NCBI RefSeq assembly: GCF_030269925.1
Contig: NC_085107.1
Span: 17,052,001-17,116,000 of the forward strand
Direction: 5' to 3'
Length of the DNA stretch: 64,000 bases
Source of the DNA: Bombyx mori
Lineage: Eukaryota; Arthropoda; Insecta; Lepidoptera; Bombycidae
This document shows, piece after piece, positions 20,791-33,284 of this stretch. The notes under the pieces were generated by a model, which worked only from the letters and a program-made list of their open reading frames with translations, made no database searches and was not told where the DNA came from. Numbering within the stretch: position 1 is the first letter of the stretch; every line of letters begins with the position of its first letter. The translations under genes and the position numbers were made by a program.

Positions 20791-22352
20791 ACAAATAATT
20801 ATAGAGGCTTCATGTCAAGGCTCTATTTCAAGGTAGGTGGTGACATTGTGTATCTATGTAACCGTTTTGTTTCTATGACGTGCAGATGGATTCGTACCTC
20901 ATATTATGATGTGACACAATTAGCAAAGCCCTGTCGATAGCAACGTGTATACCACACTCGACCTTGATAAACAATATAGGAAAGGAAAGTAGGATAATTT
21001 TTAGGCAATAATTACAGAAAAACAATAGCAATAGTTACAACGAAAAAACTGGGCCCTTAGGCATATACATTTTGTCTAACTATGTGAAATTAATACTAAT
21101 ATCCCCTAACGCATTTATAATCAAGATTATCTGTTATTTCATCAATTCCAATAAATTATATTATAGTCAATATTCTAATTTGAATAAAAATTATATAAAC
21201 AGTAGCTAATATATATTTTTTCTTTTTGTAAATAAATTCACTAACGAATCCATTATTAATTTTGGCTTAAATCAAAATTTTGTTAATATACAAACTTTTC
21301 AGTGACCGGTTCGACAAATGTCCAATTTTCGTTTGTGGGTGACATATGTCAGCTTTGCGTGAGCGTCATATACTTCAGTGGTGAGCGTACACAACGGGTA
21401 AAGAAAGATTCAGACCCCGTTGGTATAATTTAATTTTAAACCAGTTAATATTTTATCATTAAGTTTTCTTTCATTCAAAAAGTTCTTCTATACAAAACAA
21501 AGTATTATAAAGTTTTTATACTAAATAGCAGACTTAGCCTTTTCATTAATGAACTTTTTGTAACCCTTAGTCAAAATCACAGTCAAGGTTCCAAGTTACA
21601 TATTTTACTGAAGGACCACTTTTATTAAATTGATATATATAGCGACCTCGAATTTACAACTACATAATTCCAACCGTCCTGGTGAAACTGGGAAGGCCTT
21701 CGGACTTCAAGTAATCCAACCTTCATTAAAAAAACCCCATAGTTATTTCACAAATTTACTTTAAAAAAATACTTCTAATTTTAACTTAAAATATTATAAT
21801 AATGTGCTGCTTTACTTTAAAAATATACACATATCTGGTAAGCTCAAATAAGCACTACACGAGATTTAAGCTGTTAAAGCTTTGCCTACCTTTGAGCGTG
21901 GTTGTTAAGCAGTTCTTAAAATGTAATTAATTTTAATACGAAATAGGTTGTACGTCTTTTTTATCTCAAATAGGTTATTAGGCTTTTTTTTCAAGACATT
22001 GTTTTCTTTTTACTTTCCTGACACCATTTCGAACAGAATTTTTAGTCAGCCATAAAAATAACAAAAAAGGCATGATGATGAGGCATTGATAATTGATGAT
22101 GAAATGATTAACAATACGTGCAAGATTCACTGGTCAGATGTGATAGGGATCTAAATAAATATTGAGCATTGTAGGGTTTTTAAAGAGACTCACAAATAAA
22201 ACAGTACAAGAAGAAATGAACGGGGAGGATAATATTAATTTTGCACTCTCATTTTATATTAAAGAAGCCTCCTATAAACATCCGCTGCATAGCTTAGTCG
22301 TTGCACAAATCTCGTATTATTTCAACCATGTCTGTAACAAGATTATTCGCGT
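20791..22352. other. AT-rich intergenic tract
   Basis: No coding recognised. A fragment of the LINE tail found at 33300 occurs at about 21677-21735 on the + strand (CCTGGTGAAACTGGGAAGGC, then an A7 run). The patch 21301-21420 is less AT-rich and unexplained. Confidence 0.5.
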
Positions 22353-22688
22353 AGGTTTGTCAATTTCTACCGGCGACAGCGAGCCTTCGGCGCGCACTGT
22401 GCGGTATCATGGGTTTCGTGAGTGGTGGGGTTCGATGGGGGTTTAGTCGGTAGTCAGTTTTGCGGGGTAGCTCTTGCGTGGCTGACGCCGTTCAGCGCCT
22501 CGCGCACTTTTCTCAAGGCGTAGTCTCCAGGCAGGAATTGGAAGAAGGGGAGGATCCCGGTCTACCTCTTCTCCCTCTTCTTTTCTGGAGGCGCCGGAGT
22601 CCGACATAGCCCGGTCTCTTACACCCCTCGACCGGGTAACCGAAAATAGATTCCCCAGCGTTAAAAAAAAAAAAGGTTTGTCAATTTC
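22353..22688 (+). mobile_element. R1-type LINE tail with 15-bp target-site duplication
   Basis: AGGTTTGTCAATTTC at 22353-22367 is repeated exactly at 22674-22688, bracketing a 306-bp insert ending in CCCCAGCGTTAAAAAAAAAAAA. The last 150 bases match the 3' end of the large LINE at 37784, including the CCCGGTC/GACCGGG stem (22610-22616 with 22630-22636). It is a severely 5'-truncated retrotransposition product. Confidence 0.88.
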
Positions 22689-24417
22689 GCAGTTACGTGT
22701 GTAGCCACCTTTAGTTTTGTTTTAGTGAAACGAACGACCGCTTTGTTACACCTACTCGAGATTTAAGTTTAGTGCTGGAACTAACGTAGAATAATGAGGT
22801 TTTAGTGCAAAGCGGTGATTCGACGCGCAGTTTGAAAAGGTTACATAGAATAAATTCTCTTCGATCTCTGCTTTGGTTTTATAATATAAATGCCATAATA
22901 AACTATGTGTCTGCTTCAGGAATGGGGCAGTGGTGAAGGGTCGTATTTTTTTTTGTAGTTTGGCAGAGTAGTTCGCAATTCATATTAGGTAAATGGTTAT
23001 CTTACACGATAGAGTTTGGAGAAGCTAAACACAATTCATATGAGGTGAAAGCCTCAACCTTATTGTTAATCTCAGCCTCTCTTGAATTGTTACTAATTGC
23101 GAAAAACTATTGAAATCAACATCAAGGATCAAATTCAGATTATCCATGAAAAGGTCTAGTGGATATTGGCGGTGATGACTAAAATATTATAACATTATCA
23201 ATTATTTGAAAAGTCAATACATCGATCTATCTGTGAGTATTCTATGTCTCTGGACCTATTATAAATTATTAGTTAACACTTTCACGGTACGGTACACGGT
23301 TTTCGCTGGTATAGGATATAACTAAAAATACTTACTTATACCTTTTTATTTCGCGTTTATTTCTTAATTGTATTATTTAAAGTTTTATATAATATATTAT
23401 TATGTTCTTGGTGTACCACGTTTTACTAATATCTTGTCTTCATCTAATCGTATCATATATTGCCTTAGTTACCTGATAATGTCTCTCCATGCACTTCGTT
23501 CTCCGCGACTTGTTGCTTCATAAAATTGTGTAAAAATATTTGTAAAAGGTTTTTTCAACTTTCATTTCTCTTCCTTTCTTAGGTATAAACGAAAATAAAA
23601 TAATAAGGAAATAGGGAGACAGTCATAGCAAACTTATTTATTAAGGTTCTGTTAAAAAAAAACGACATTAAACAACTATGTACTTTAATTATCTTTTTAC
23701 AAAATTTGTAGCATTTTTTTTAATAATTCCATGATTGAATTTTAAAACAACAATAGAAAGTGAATAGAAAAATCAATATGAGTCAGTATAAAATTTTGAA
23801 CGAGATTCAAAGCATGCCTAGGTCAATGTCCTTTACCTTAAGCTTGAACCTGTAAACCTAAATTCGTAAATCGATATCGCTCACTCCGTCGGCGAAACAG
23901 TCTGTAGACAGTCGTAATTTACATATTATAATGGTGGAAATTTTGTCAGTTTATAGAATATTTCACTGTTGCTTAAGCTATGTTTGAATAGTTCGTAATA
24001 CTTGAATGTCCTTTCTTGGATGGATGTATTTGTTTTTCTTGGATATCCTTACTTGAATGTCTTTGTCCTTTCTGCTTCTGCCGCCATGTGGTCATTCCGG
24101 TTGGGTTGGAACATCATGGTGTTCCTTAATGTTCCAACCCAGATCAGATTCACAATACATAATATGAAACTTTGTCCTTTGACTTCATCTGCCTAGGTGG
24201 ATTGTCGTTTCGTCTACGGCCTCCGGCAACACAAATTCCTTTAATGCACCTAGAACTTAAAAAGCGAAAGAGATTTTAGACTTTTTTTGTATACATGTAT
24301 ACAGGGTGTTTTTGATCTGTACCTTATACATCAATATATAGTATGAACGTTTTGAGAAAAACAGGTGATTGCTTGATCTGGTTCTAAAATGGACAGCGCT
24401 AAAAGTCAGTTTATGTT
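22689..24417. other. AT-rich intergenic tract
   Basis: No gene or known repeat recognised. A short perfect hairpin occurs at 24102-24141 and is listed separately. Confidence 0.5.
24102..24141. other. Perfect 13-bp hairpin
   Basis: TGGGTTGGAACAT at 24102-24114 pairs exactly with ATGTTCCAACCCA at 24129-24141 around a 14-base loop. A terminator-like or small-RNA role is possible but not shown. Confidence 0.6.
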
Positions 24418-24656
24418 GTTGGTAGGACCTCTTGTGAGTCCGCGCGGGTAGGTACCACCACCCTGCCTATTTCTGCCATGAAGCAGTAATGCGTTTCGGT
24501 TTGAAGGGTGGGGAAGCCGTTGTAATGATATTTGAGACCTTAAACTTATATCTCAAGGTGGGCGGCGCATTTGCGTTGTAGATGTCTATGGGCTGCAGTA
24601 ACCACTTAACAACAGGGGGGCTGTGAGCTCGTCCACCCATCTAAGCAATAAAAAAA
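24418..24656 (+). repeat. Family A copy
   Basis: Complete block order from TTGGTAGGACC to CTAAGCAATAAAAAAAA, lightly diverged. Confidence 0.85.
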
Positions 24657-25463
24657 AAGGTCACGTTACAGTTATAAAATTAAACGTTGCATTGCGCGAA
24701 GTTTGTTAGTGGAAATCAGTTGACTATAATCTACGATCTCAAGGAGATGTATAGGGTGTTCATTATTGCGGTCCAACGAAATATTAATTTTCCAAAACCA
24801 ATTTACCAAAAAAAACAAATCGCCTTTCGATTGGTAAATGGATATTAGTTAAAAAAGGTAGTAGTTTATTCCTGTTTCGATTTGCGACCGGCCTCTGTAC
24901 ATATTGAACGTGGAAGTGCACAGTACTTTTTTTAAAGACTTATCTGTAGACTTATCCGACTACTATGGCCCAAATTAAATTAGTGCCACACCTAGACGTA
25001 CAGCAAATATGGAATATTAGGGACATTGGAGCGAATACAAACTGGAAACGCAGCACACTACGCGATTACGAGCTATTCCATTATAATTTCGTGTGTTTTG
25101 GTTTGGCCGCAGAAATTTACAAAAAAAGGAAATATTGATTTTTAGACCGCACTTCTCATCGAAAATCTCACAATCTGGTGAATAAAGGCCTTCAAGTGCT
25201 ATTTGAAAACCCTAGCAAGGTACATTAACATTTTAATAGGCTTTACCCAACCCTAATCATCTAACAGTACCACGTCTAAGTACGTATTACTTCGTGCTAT
25301 TAATTACTATGCCTAAAATTACATTGAATTACATTGCACCGATTTAATTGACAAATTACTTAGTGATTGAACGTATCTGTTATGGGCAAATTGAACTGAA
25401 TGCATTATATTATTAAGACGCGATGTACTTACACTAATTGCATATTGCGGTCAACACAATATG
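24657..25463. other. Non-coding region after the BEL pol; LTR not resolved
   Basis: Should contain the 3' LTR of the BEL/Pao element read on the - strand. A plausible start is TGTTGACC (reverse complement of 25449-25456), but no matching copy was found to the right of the element, so the LTR is not confirmed. Confidence 0.4.
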
Positions 25464-26561
25464 TTATACTTGATAATATGAATTTATTGTTAACAGAACT
25501 AAATAAAATATTATCATTGAAGGTATGAGTATGTCTAAAATTTTGTATGGTATATCACAGCATAAAGCAGTCATGCATCCCCTATTGTACTGTGGAATAT
25601 AACACAATTGATGATTGTGCACACGAACGATGCCATCAGGTCCAGGGAATGTAGCCACAATTCTTCCAAGCTTCCATTGTAATGGTTGCAAGTAATCCTC
25701 CTTTACAACTACCAGTGAATCCATTTTTAGACTACCTTTGCATGAACGCCATTTAGTTCGCTGTTGCAACTCTGCGATGTATTCCTTGCTCCAACGGACC
25801 CAAAAATGTTGTCGAAGCTGTTCAATTCGTTCATAACGACTTAAATTTCCACTGGAATAATCTTGATAGTTACGTTCAGGTAACGACGTGAGAGGACGTC
25901 CAATCAAAAAATGTCCTGCAGTCAGTGGATTCAAATCATCTGGATCTGAAGACAGCGGAGTTAAAGGCATAGAGCTCAATATCGCTTCGATCTGCGTGAA
26001 CGTGGTGTAAAGTTCCTCGAACGTCAGATTACAATTCCCCAGCTCTCGTTGCAAATGATATTTGGTTGAGCGAACACCTGCCTCCCACAGCCCGACAAAA
26101 TGAGGGGTATACGCGGGTATAAAATGGAAGTTAATACATTCATTTGCTAAACTCTCACCCAAGGAATTGCAATTGTTCTTTAAAAACTTTGAGATATCAT
26201 TATGCGCACCAACAAATGAGGTGCCGTTGTCTAAATAAATATTCAGCGGCTTGTCTCGGCATGAAATAAGACGACGCAATGCTAGTAAAAAACATTTACT
26301 AATTAAATCACTTACTAGCTCCAATTGAATGGCTTTGGTGGTAAAACATATGAAAACAGCTAAATACACATTCACTAATCTACATCCACGTCCTCGACGA
26401 CTAGCACGCATGATAGGACCAGCGTAATATACACCCACAGTTTCAAATGCGTAGCCGCCTGCAGACAACCGTCCTTGCGGTAAGTTTCCTATTAATGAAG
26501 TAACGATTTTTGCTTTTATACGACTGCATAGAACGCAATTGTGATATGTGGCCTTTGCCAA
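25464..26561 (-). pseudogene. BEL/Pao integrase and C-terminal domain
   Basis: A 365-codon open stretch. It starts in the zinc domain (HNCVLCSRIK), then the integrase core. The family's first catalytic Asp in VGVDYAGP is replaced by Tyr (VGVYYAGP); the second is present in LDNGTSF and the Glu in GLWEAGVRS. After it comes LTAGHFLIGRPL and FWVRWSKEYIAELQQRTKW, the conserved DUF5641 block. The last 40 residues are hydrophobic and probably read through noncoding sequence. Upstream zinc-domain residues are in another frame (26443-26625). The Asp loss means no integration activity even if the frame were open. Confidence 0.82.
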
Positions 26562-26728
26562 GTTCCGACCGCCTATAGTATTTCTCCCTTATGGATGCTA
26601 ATAACAACTGTGGACCTGCGTGCATCAGCTTTTTTATAAATATTAGTTTTGTGAAAATATGAGTGGAGTGGACTGTAATATTATAGGATGTTTTTTATCA
26701 TAGCAAAAGCCGAATTATCGAGACGTCC

Positions 26729-27597
26729 TCATAAGCGCATTACATTGTCGTTATCTAAGTAAACATTAAAATTTAATAGTGGACTCCCTTTAGGTAATTT
26801 TTCACCTTGAAGTAATAACTTATATTCAGGAAATGAATCAGATTGACATTTTCTAACAATAACATTAAACGCATTCTGCAGCTCGTACTCTTCTAAAAAA
26901 GCACGTGCTGTGGTGCGATCATTACACAGGTAAATGAAGCGTAATACATAGGCTACAGAACGCACAAGTCGTTGGTAATTAGAGCGACGACTAAAGTCAA
27001 TAAAATTATCAGTGTAGCTAGTACTAGTATTAATAACAACAGTATTGAGAGAGACGTCAAGACGGAGCTCGGGCAAAACTTCAACGGTCTTAGGTCTAGA
27101 AGGCCAATCACATGATTCTTTACTTAAAAAATCAGGGCCGTTCCACGATAGATGCAACATCTAAAATTTACATCCACTCCTCGAGATATAAGATCTGCAG
27201 GGTTCTGATTCGTTGGGACGTGTCTCCAGGTACAGTTACCTGCCATCTCTAATATTTCAGCTACTCTGTTACGAACAAATGGCTGAAGCTTGTGAGGCAA
27301 CATTTGTATCCATCCCAACACTATGGTGGTATCGGTCCAAAAATAGACATGGTCTATTTTAGCCCGAAGAGAATTTTTCACCTTATTATAAAGCCGTGCT
27401 CCAATCAAGGCACCACAGAGCTCCAACCTCGGAATTGTAGTTGGTTTAATTGGAGCCATTCGACTCTTCTCTATCAATAGGCGAACCATTATTTCTTCTT
27501 TATCGTTGGTACTACGAATGAACACAAATGCACCATATGCGCGCTCAGATGCATCTACAGGAATCGCAGCTAACCAGTCTAGGCACACGTACATCAT
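26729..27597 (-). pseudogene. BEL/Pao RNase H and linker region
   Basis: Two overlapping reverse frames (27124-27597 and 26729-27160). The first has PVDASERAYGAFVFIRS, the RNase H start, then TIPRLELCGALIGARL and FWTDTTIVLGWIQ, with a NQNPADLISRGVD end. The second begins at the following WNGPDFL and continues to the inter-domain region before integrase. A frameshift near 27150 divides them. Confidence 0.8.
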
Positions 27598-27628
27598 TCA
27601 AGAGTTGTAAGTTTTGAACGATGCCGTT

Positions 27629-28710
27629 TCATTGCTGACGAATATCACACGACAGAGGTTGATCCCATGTCAGCTTCTGAAGCCATAATTTTTGCAATAA
27701 CATCTTCATTACAATAACACAAGGTGCCAATAAAGCTAAAGGGTCATAAATGCGTGAAATTGCGGAAAGTATGTCACGTTTAGTATTACGTTTAGGAAGT
27801 GATGAATCTATCGGAAATGACAGTTTGTCAGAGCTCGCGCGCCAACCGAGACCCAATAACTTACTGGGCTCGTTAGACCCAACATTTAAGTCTAGGGATG
27901 TATCAGTGGTATCAGGTACTAGCGTCGGTGCATTTGACATCCATTTTCGCAACGGCATCCCAGCCGATGCTAGTACGTCAGATACCTCCTTCCGGGTTTT
28001 GCACAGCCTACTGATTTCATCAGCGCTGGTCAGAGGTCGTCAACGTAAAAATCGCGCGCTATTATTTCTGAAATATCTTTATCAGTACAATCAATGGCTA
28101 ACTGCTTAAGACATCTAATTACAAGAAAGGGTGCACTAGCAGTACCGTAAGTGACTGTGTTCATTTGAAAAGTTTTAATAGGATCAGATGAATTATCACG
28201 CCAGAGAATCTGTTGCAGCTGCCTATCAGACTCATGGGCGACAATCTGCCTATACATCTTTTCGATGTCCGCTGACAAAATATATTTATGCTGTCTACAC
28301 CGGAGAAGTATGGAAAGCAGATCCTGAACCGTAGGACCAACCAGCTGAATATCGTTGAAAGAAATGCCAGACATAGTAAGGCTACTCGCATTATACACTA
28401 CACGGAGTTTCGTAGAAGTGCTGCTTTCACGCAACACCCCGTGGTGAGGCATAAAATACGCCGGGCGATTCTCGTCTGCTTCATGCGCGTCTGTCATGTG
28501 ACCTAATGTACGGTATTCCGTCATAAACTTTTTATACATTTGACACAGTTCCGGTTTGTTGCTCAATCTGCGCTCTAAAGAAATTAAACATTGTTTCGCT
28601 CGTGAGTAGGATTCACCCAATACATCAGTGCTTTGCTTGAGTGGTTGGTATACGAACGCAGAAACGATCATCGTCAAGACGGTACGTATTTTTAGTAAAA
28701 TGATTCTCAC
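27629..28710 (-). pseudogene. BEL/Pao reverse transcriptase
   Basis: The reverse frame 28030-28710 carries YFMPHHGVLRESSTSTKLRV, VVYNASS, DIEKMYRQI, and ends at FYVDDL, the RT catalytic YVDD. The frame then breaks and resumes at 27629-27958 with FPIDSSLPKRNTKRDILSAI and YDPLALLAP, the RT thumb region. It is the most readable part of the element. Confidence 0.83.
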
Positions 28711-29014
28711 AGAGCTTTTCGTCTGGCATATAGTGAGGTGACTTTAAATCAATTTCTTCTAGCTGCCAAAAACGCGTTAAATCGGTTCTGATGTCATTCT
28801 CCTTAAAATCATTCCCCTTAAGATATCATCCTTAAAACTTGAATTTGTTTTAAGGAGGTTACATCTTAAATCATTGGATAGTAGAGATATGACTGGTAAA
28901 TAAAGGACCTGAAATAATCCAGCCTAATTTCGTCTCGCATAGAACGGGTTTTTTATTAGGTACTTAGTTGTATTTGTTGTGACCCAACTAAGTTCCAAAA
29001 GAGATTAGCACCGA

Positions 29015-29695
29015 TTAATAAATCAACCTCGCAAGTTTGTGAAATAACGGACCAGCTAAACAAATATCCGAGGGTATTTTCATTTTTGAGATGTTGATTT
29101 CAGGACTTGGAACATTACTAGTAATAGATGGCAAAACATAACAAAAAATGTCGGTTATAAAATGATCATTTAATGATTTCATATTTACACGACATGTTTT
29201 GTCTACGCGTAATGACACGTTATTAATGCCCAATATCGATTTATCAATCTCGCTAGCTTTTAAATTTAATTTATGACACATTCTTTCAGTCATAAGGCAA
29301 GATGTGCTACCACTGTCTAATATGGGACGCACGACGTGTTCACAATTATTACCATGACATAACTTAACTAAAGCTGTGGAGAACAATACGTCACACGGCT
29401 GAGGTGGACAATGACCTTGACTTGATGCAACGCTTGCTGATAAGAAAACATTGCTACGATCGAGAGAAGACTTACTGACGACGACGGACGCTGGAACTGT
29501 CGTGCTAGAAGTATCTTTTTCGGCTTTACAATTATCTATAATTATATTAGGTTTAGACATATTAGGTTCCGAAATATGAACTAAAGTGTTTTGTCGTCGC
29601 TTACATATTCTACAACTAGGCTTCTTACAATGATTTGCGAAATGTCCCGACCGAAAGCAATTGAAGCAAACTTTAAAATTAGGTAACGCCTTCAT
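29015..29695 (-). pseudogene. BEL/Pao gag zinc knuckles and protease
   Basis: 226 codons. A CCHC knuckle CFNCFRSGHFANHC is followed by a CRICKRRQNTLVH partner. A Ser/Thr-rich linker leads to VRPILDSGSTSCLMTE, a DSGS aspartic protease site of the DUF1758 type. The frame stops at LARLIY. A possible knuckle remnant continues upstream to 29780. Confidence 0.8.
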
Positions 29696-29844
29696 TTAGG
29701 CCTCGTTACTTAGAGCTAAGAATTGCGGACAATTATTAAGATTATGAGCACATTTACACTTTGGACAAACCCTAGAAGGTGATTCAGAGTTTGAGCTAAG
29801 TGAATCTTGAGCTTACCATAGCCTTAAGCTTAGTTAGCTTAACC

Positions 29845-30028
29845 TTTACTACGCAAAACTGTGGGTGCGCTGTGTATCTCTAAGTTCTCCATAAAATCAG
29901 CTTGTCTGTTTAAAAAACCAATGAACATATCAAAGTAGGATATGGGGCCATTTTGATCCAGATTACGTTTTTGTTCTTCCCACGCACAGTAGGCTTTTTT
30001 GTCTACTAAAAGTTGTAAAGATGTTACT
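29845..30028 (-). pseudogene. BEL/Pao gag remnant
   Basis: The reverse frame reads LLVDKKAYCAWEEQKR, then ISYFDMFIGFLNRQADFMEN and ENLEIHSAPTVLRS before a stop. This resembles the gag region before the zinc knuckles in BEL/Pao elements. The N-terminal gag and 5' LTR were not found beyond the family A insertion. Confidence 0.65.
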
Positions 30029-30301
30029 TACTGGTGATAGGACCTGTTGTTTACTGGTGGTGGGACCTGTTGTGAGTCCGCGCGGGTAGGTACCACCGCC
30101 CTGCCTATTTCTGCCGTGAAGCAGTAATGCGTTTCGGTTTGAAGGGTGGGGCAGCCGTTGTAACTATATTGAGACCTTACAACTTATATCTCAAAGTGGG
30201 TGGCGCATTTACGTTGTAGATGTCTATGGGCTCCAGTAACCACTTAACATCAGGTGGGCTGTGAGCTCGTCCACCCATCTAAGCAATAAAAAAAAATGTT
30301 A
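30021..30301 (+). repeat. Family A copy inserted at the BEL gag
   Basis: A family A copy with A9 tail. ATGTTA flanks it on both sides (30021-30026, 30296-30301), consistent with a short target-site duplication. The first 20 bases (CTGGTGATAGGACCTGTTGT) are duplicated in slightly altered form at the 5' end. Confidence 0.82.
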
Positions 30302-32090
30302 TATAGAAGTAATCCGTATATAAAATCAAAACAATATTTTTTTTGTTTTTATCTCAATGAACATAAAACAATTACAATATTCAAATTCCAATTCCAATTA
30401 TTCTTGTCTCAACTGTTTTAATTACACTTAGTTTATGCTATTAGAACGAAAAAGTGAGGTTTATACCAACTACCTGCCGACACAAATAAATAAAAGATAG
30501 ATAGGCACTAAAACTTATTATTTTACTGAATTTAATCAAATTGATTCCCAATTTACAACAATATATCTGATGACAAAGTAGCCATGTAAGTATATAATGT
30601 AAATCCAACAAATGTGGGCTTTACTGACCTGTACTAATTAATGATCAATACTTACAATACCTTAATTAACTACTTGTCTGAGTGCTGGGTTATATATAAT
30701 TAAGCATTTAAAATACTTTTACACCGCTCACAGCACTCGGTACGAATTCCTTGTTAAATTCCGTTTTAAATTGCAACAACGTACTATTTCAGTTTTTAAT
30801 GAGATAATAATCCACTCGTTACCTTCTGGTTACTAATTTATCTTACTGGTACTAAATCTTCAAAATCCAGCTCTATCCAGGACCATGTTCGGGAATTACA
30901 GAATTAAAATAATATAAATTGGGATAAAAATTCAAAGCGTATATTTTAACGTGTCGCGCAGTGCTCAGTTTGCGCGGTAAAAAAAAACCACAGACTAAAT
31001 ATATTCAGGCGCTTGAACAATTGTTATATTATTTCCCACATTTCGATTACTTTACAATACTCGTGGTCACTGGCGAGTGGGGTGTTCTTCTTATTAGACA
31101 TTTGACAATCTGTGGTAAACTTAATAAAGGGTGGGACTGAGACTTTTTGGCGGGAACGCGAGAAGTGAAGTTGTGTGATTTGTTTTATTTTGTTTATTTA
31201 GTATTTCTTCAGGTTTAAATGTGTAATAACGATGGTTTATTAACTGTTTAATATCTGTGAAAGTGCACAAATGTGGAAAAATGAAACAAAGCCGCTGGAC
31301 GTAACTTCTCGGGATCCTCCAAAAAAGACAACTGAAAACTTTCAATAGGTAAATGACCACCATTTTACTGAGATCATATTTCATCCCACATCATCTCATC
31401 TCGTTTAATTTCATCCCAGTTAATTATTGTCTCAAATTAATCATCTTCATTTCATTTCACTCCATATTAAAAATTTTCATAAAAATAAGAATATAAATTA
31501 AAATAAGACCTGACCTAAAGGTCTTAGTTACCAGGACATAAAATCCCTTAAAAAAAAAGGGTGGGACTTTTATTGAGAACCGTCGAGAGCTAATAATAAT
31601 TAGACTTGAATTCGAATACGGGCAAACGTGGATTGCGGAGGGCTGCCTCGGTGGCCAATATTGGGGAGCCTGCGGATTGTGTGCGGAAGCGGTTACCGTG
31701 AAGCAATCACACATTCCGGTTTGAAAGAGATTGCTGTTACTCTGTTACTTATTACTCGTGACTCATTGTCGGCGTTGACATTCAATTTAGGTACTTTATT
31801 TATAGATTTCGTCATTTTTAGTTTTCAGTTATTAATTTTCATTTATATTGATTTAGTGTTTTTTGTGTTTTTTTAGCGAGTGTTTGACTTTTGTCATATA
31901 TCAAATTAGTTGACACATTAAAATGTTAATATGCTCTAGAAAGTTTTCGAATAACAAACGGGATATCAACACGTAAAAGCAGTTTTAATTATGTCTACTA
32001 TAATATAGTAGCGGAAATCGAAGAAGATACTAAAATTTGAAATATCTAAGTGAACCGAATCCGGTGTTTATACGTAAATAGAATCACACA
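30302..32090. other. AT-rich tract without a recognised gene
   Basis: No gene recognised. A patch at 31130-31345 with GGCGGGAACGCGAGAAGTGA and a GATCCTCCAAAAAAGACAAC region looks like a diverged repeat or an exon with donor GTAAAT at 31357, but I cannot name it. A second GC-richer patch lies at 31600-31760. Confidence 0.4.
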
Positions 32091-32226
32091 TTTTTTTATT
32101 GCTTAGATTGGTGGACGAGCTCACAGCCCACCTGGTGTTAAGTGGTTACTGTGGCCCATAGACATCCACAACGTAAATGCGCTACCCACCTTGAGATATA
32201 AGTTTAAGGTCTCAGTATAGTTAAGT
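32091..32226 (-). repeat. Family A copy, 5'-truncated
   Basis: T7-ATTGCTTAGATTGG start, ending at the GTCTCAGTATAGTT block, so only the 3' half remains. Confidence 0.8.
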
Positions 32227-32690
32227 ATAGTTGAGAAAATGAGGTTAAAATCTCAAGTTCACTGCGTAACGACTAGCGCGCTTTTCAAACCAGAATACCT
32301 AACGGCAGATAGAATTAGTTGGGTGGAAACTAAAAAGCCATACACGAAAAATATCATTAAAAAAATTATATATACGACTTAAATACAATTTCACGCCAAT
32401 TTCCGTTTATCATAATCGTGTACATTGATTTTTAATCAGTCACCTAGAATTATTTGAAATGCGTAATTGTGTGAATAATGAATTATTTTCTTCTACGCTG
32501 AAATGGAATTAATGGTACGAAATGTAATATTTTTCAATTGTCTCTGAAATTAAAAATGTCCGCTTCGTAATTGCGTGTTATAACACTGTTCTGCATTTTC
32601 TATTTCTGCCGCTTAGAGCTCGCATGTTCGGCTTGAAAGGTGCATAAGACATTAAAGCAACACAACGAAAATTTCAAGCAATAGCTTTTT

Positions 32691-33045
32691 AATACGCTTT
32701 TATTAGTTTCAGACGTATGTATGTAAAAGAATCTTTGAACATGATTTTGACCCCTTTCAACATGTCGGATTAACTGAAAATTTTGTTATACTTATTAAGG
32801 ACCGATAAAAATACAATATTTTAAAAAAAATGGAAAAAAATATTAAAATTCAACTAAAAAATAGAAAATAAATTATAATAAATTTAAATTGATAATAGTG
32901 TAAAAAAATATATTTTATTGTAAAAAAAGCGTGGGGTGCATGGTGAGGTGAGGGTTTAGTTGATTTTTATATAAAGCGTGTTTTTTAGTGTTTTTAAACT
33001 ATTATTTTTTTACAATAAAATCATTTTTTCCTATTTTTAATTCAA
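32691..33045 (+). repeat. Family D AT-rich repeat
   Basis: Begins AATACGCTTTTATTAG, continues with CAGACGTATGTATGT, TTGAACATGATTTTGACCCC and CTTATTAAGGACCGAT, and holds GTAAAAAAAGCGTGGGGTGC near 32922. The same order recurs at 53951 and, reversed, near 35090. The class is unknown; no coding. Confidence 0.7.
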
Positions 33046-33284
33046 ATGTTCACGATTGACTTCCACGGTGAAGGAATAACATCGTGTAATAAAAATGAAA
33101 CCCGCAAAATTATAATTTGCGTAATTACTGGTGGTAGGACCTCTTGTGAGTCCGTGCTACCACCAACCCTGCCTATTTCTGTCGTGAAGCAGTAATGCGT
33201 TTCGGTTCGAAAGGTGGGGCAGCCGTTGTAACTATACTTGAGACCTTAGAACTTATATCTCAAGGTGGGTGGCGCATTTACGTC
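33046..33284 (+). repeat. Family A copy, left part (split by a LINE)
   Basis: A long 5' version of family A including TGAAGGAATAACATCGTGTA and AAACCCGCAAAATTATAATT before the ACTGGTGGTAGGACC block. It breaks off at GCGCATTTACGTCG; the rest (GTAAATGTCTATGGGCTCC onward) is found at 34953-35035. Confidence 0.85.

Larger units (their letters stand above)
25464..30028 (-). mobile_element. Decayed BEL/Pao LTR retrotransposon
   Basis: On the reverse strand from right to left: a gag remnant (29845-30028), zinc knuckles and a retropepsin-like domain (29015-29695), reverse transcriptase (28030-28710), connection and RNase H (27124-27958), a further pol part (26729-27160) and integrase with a DUF5641-like end (25464-26561). 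The domain order protease-RT-RNase H-integrase with the DUF1758/DUF5641 flavour is that of BEL/Pao. Several frameshifts separate the frames, and no flanking LTR pair was identified. Its right end is cut by a family A insertion. Confidence 0.85.

Noticed and set aside
24002..24196. Membrane-like small protein
   Set aside because: The open frame is largely the translation of a hairpin region; no start context or homology is evident.
25441..25463. BEL/Pao LTR boundary at TGTTGACC
   Set aside because: No second copy of this sequence was found at the other end, so it was not annotated as an LTR.
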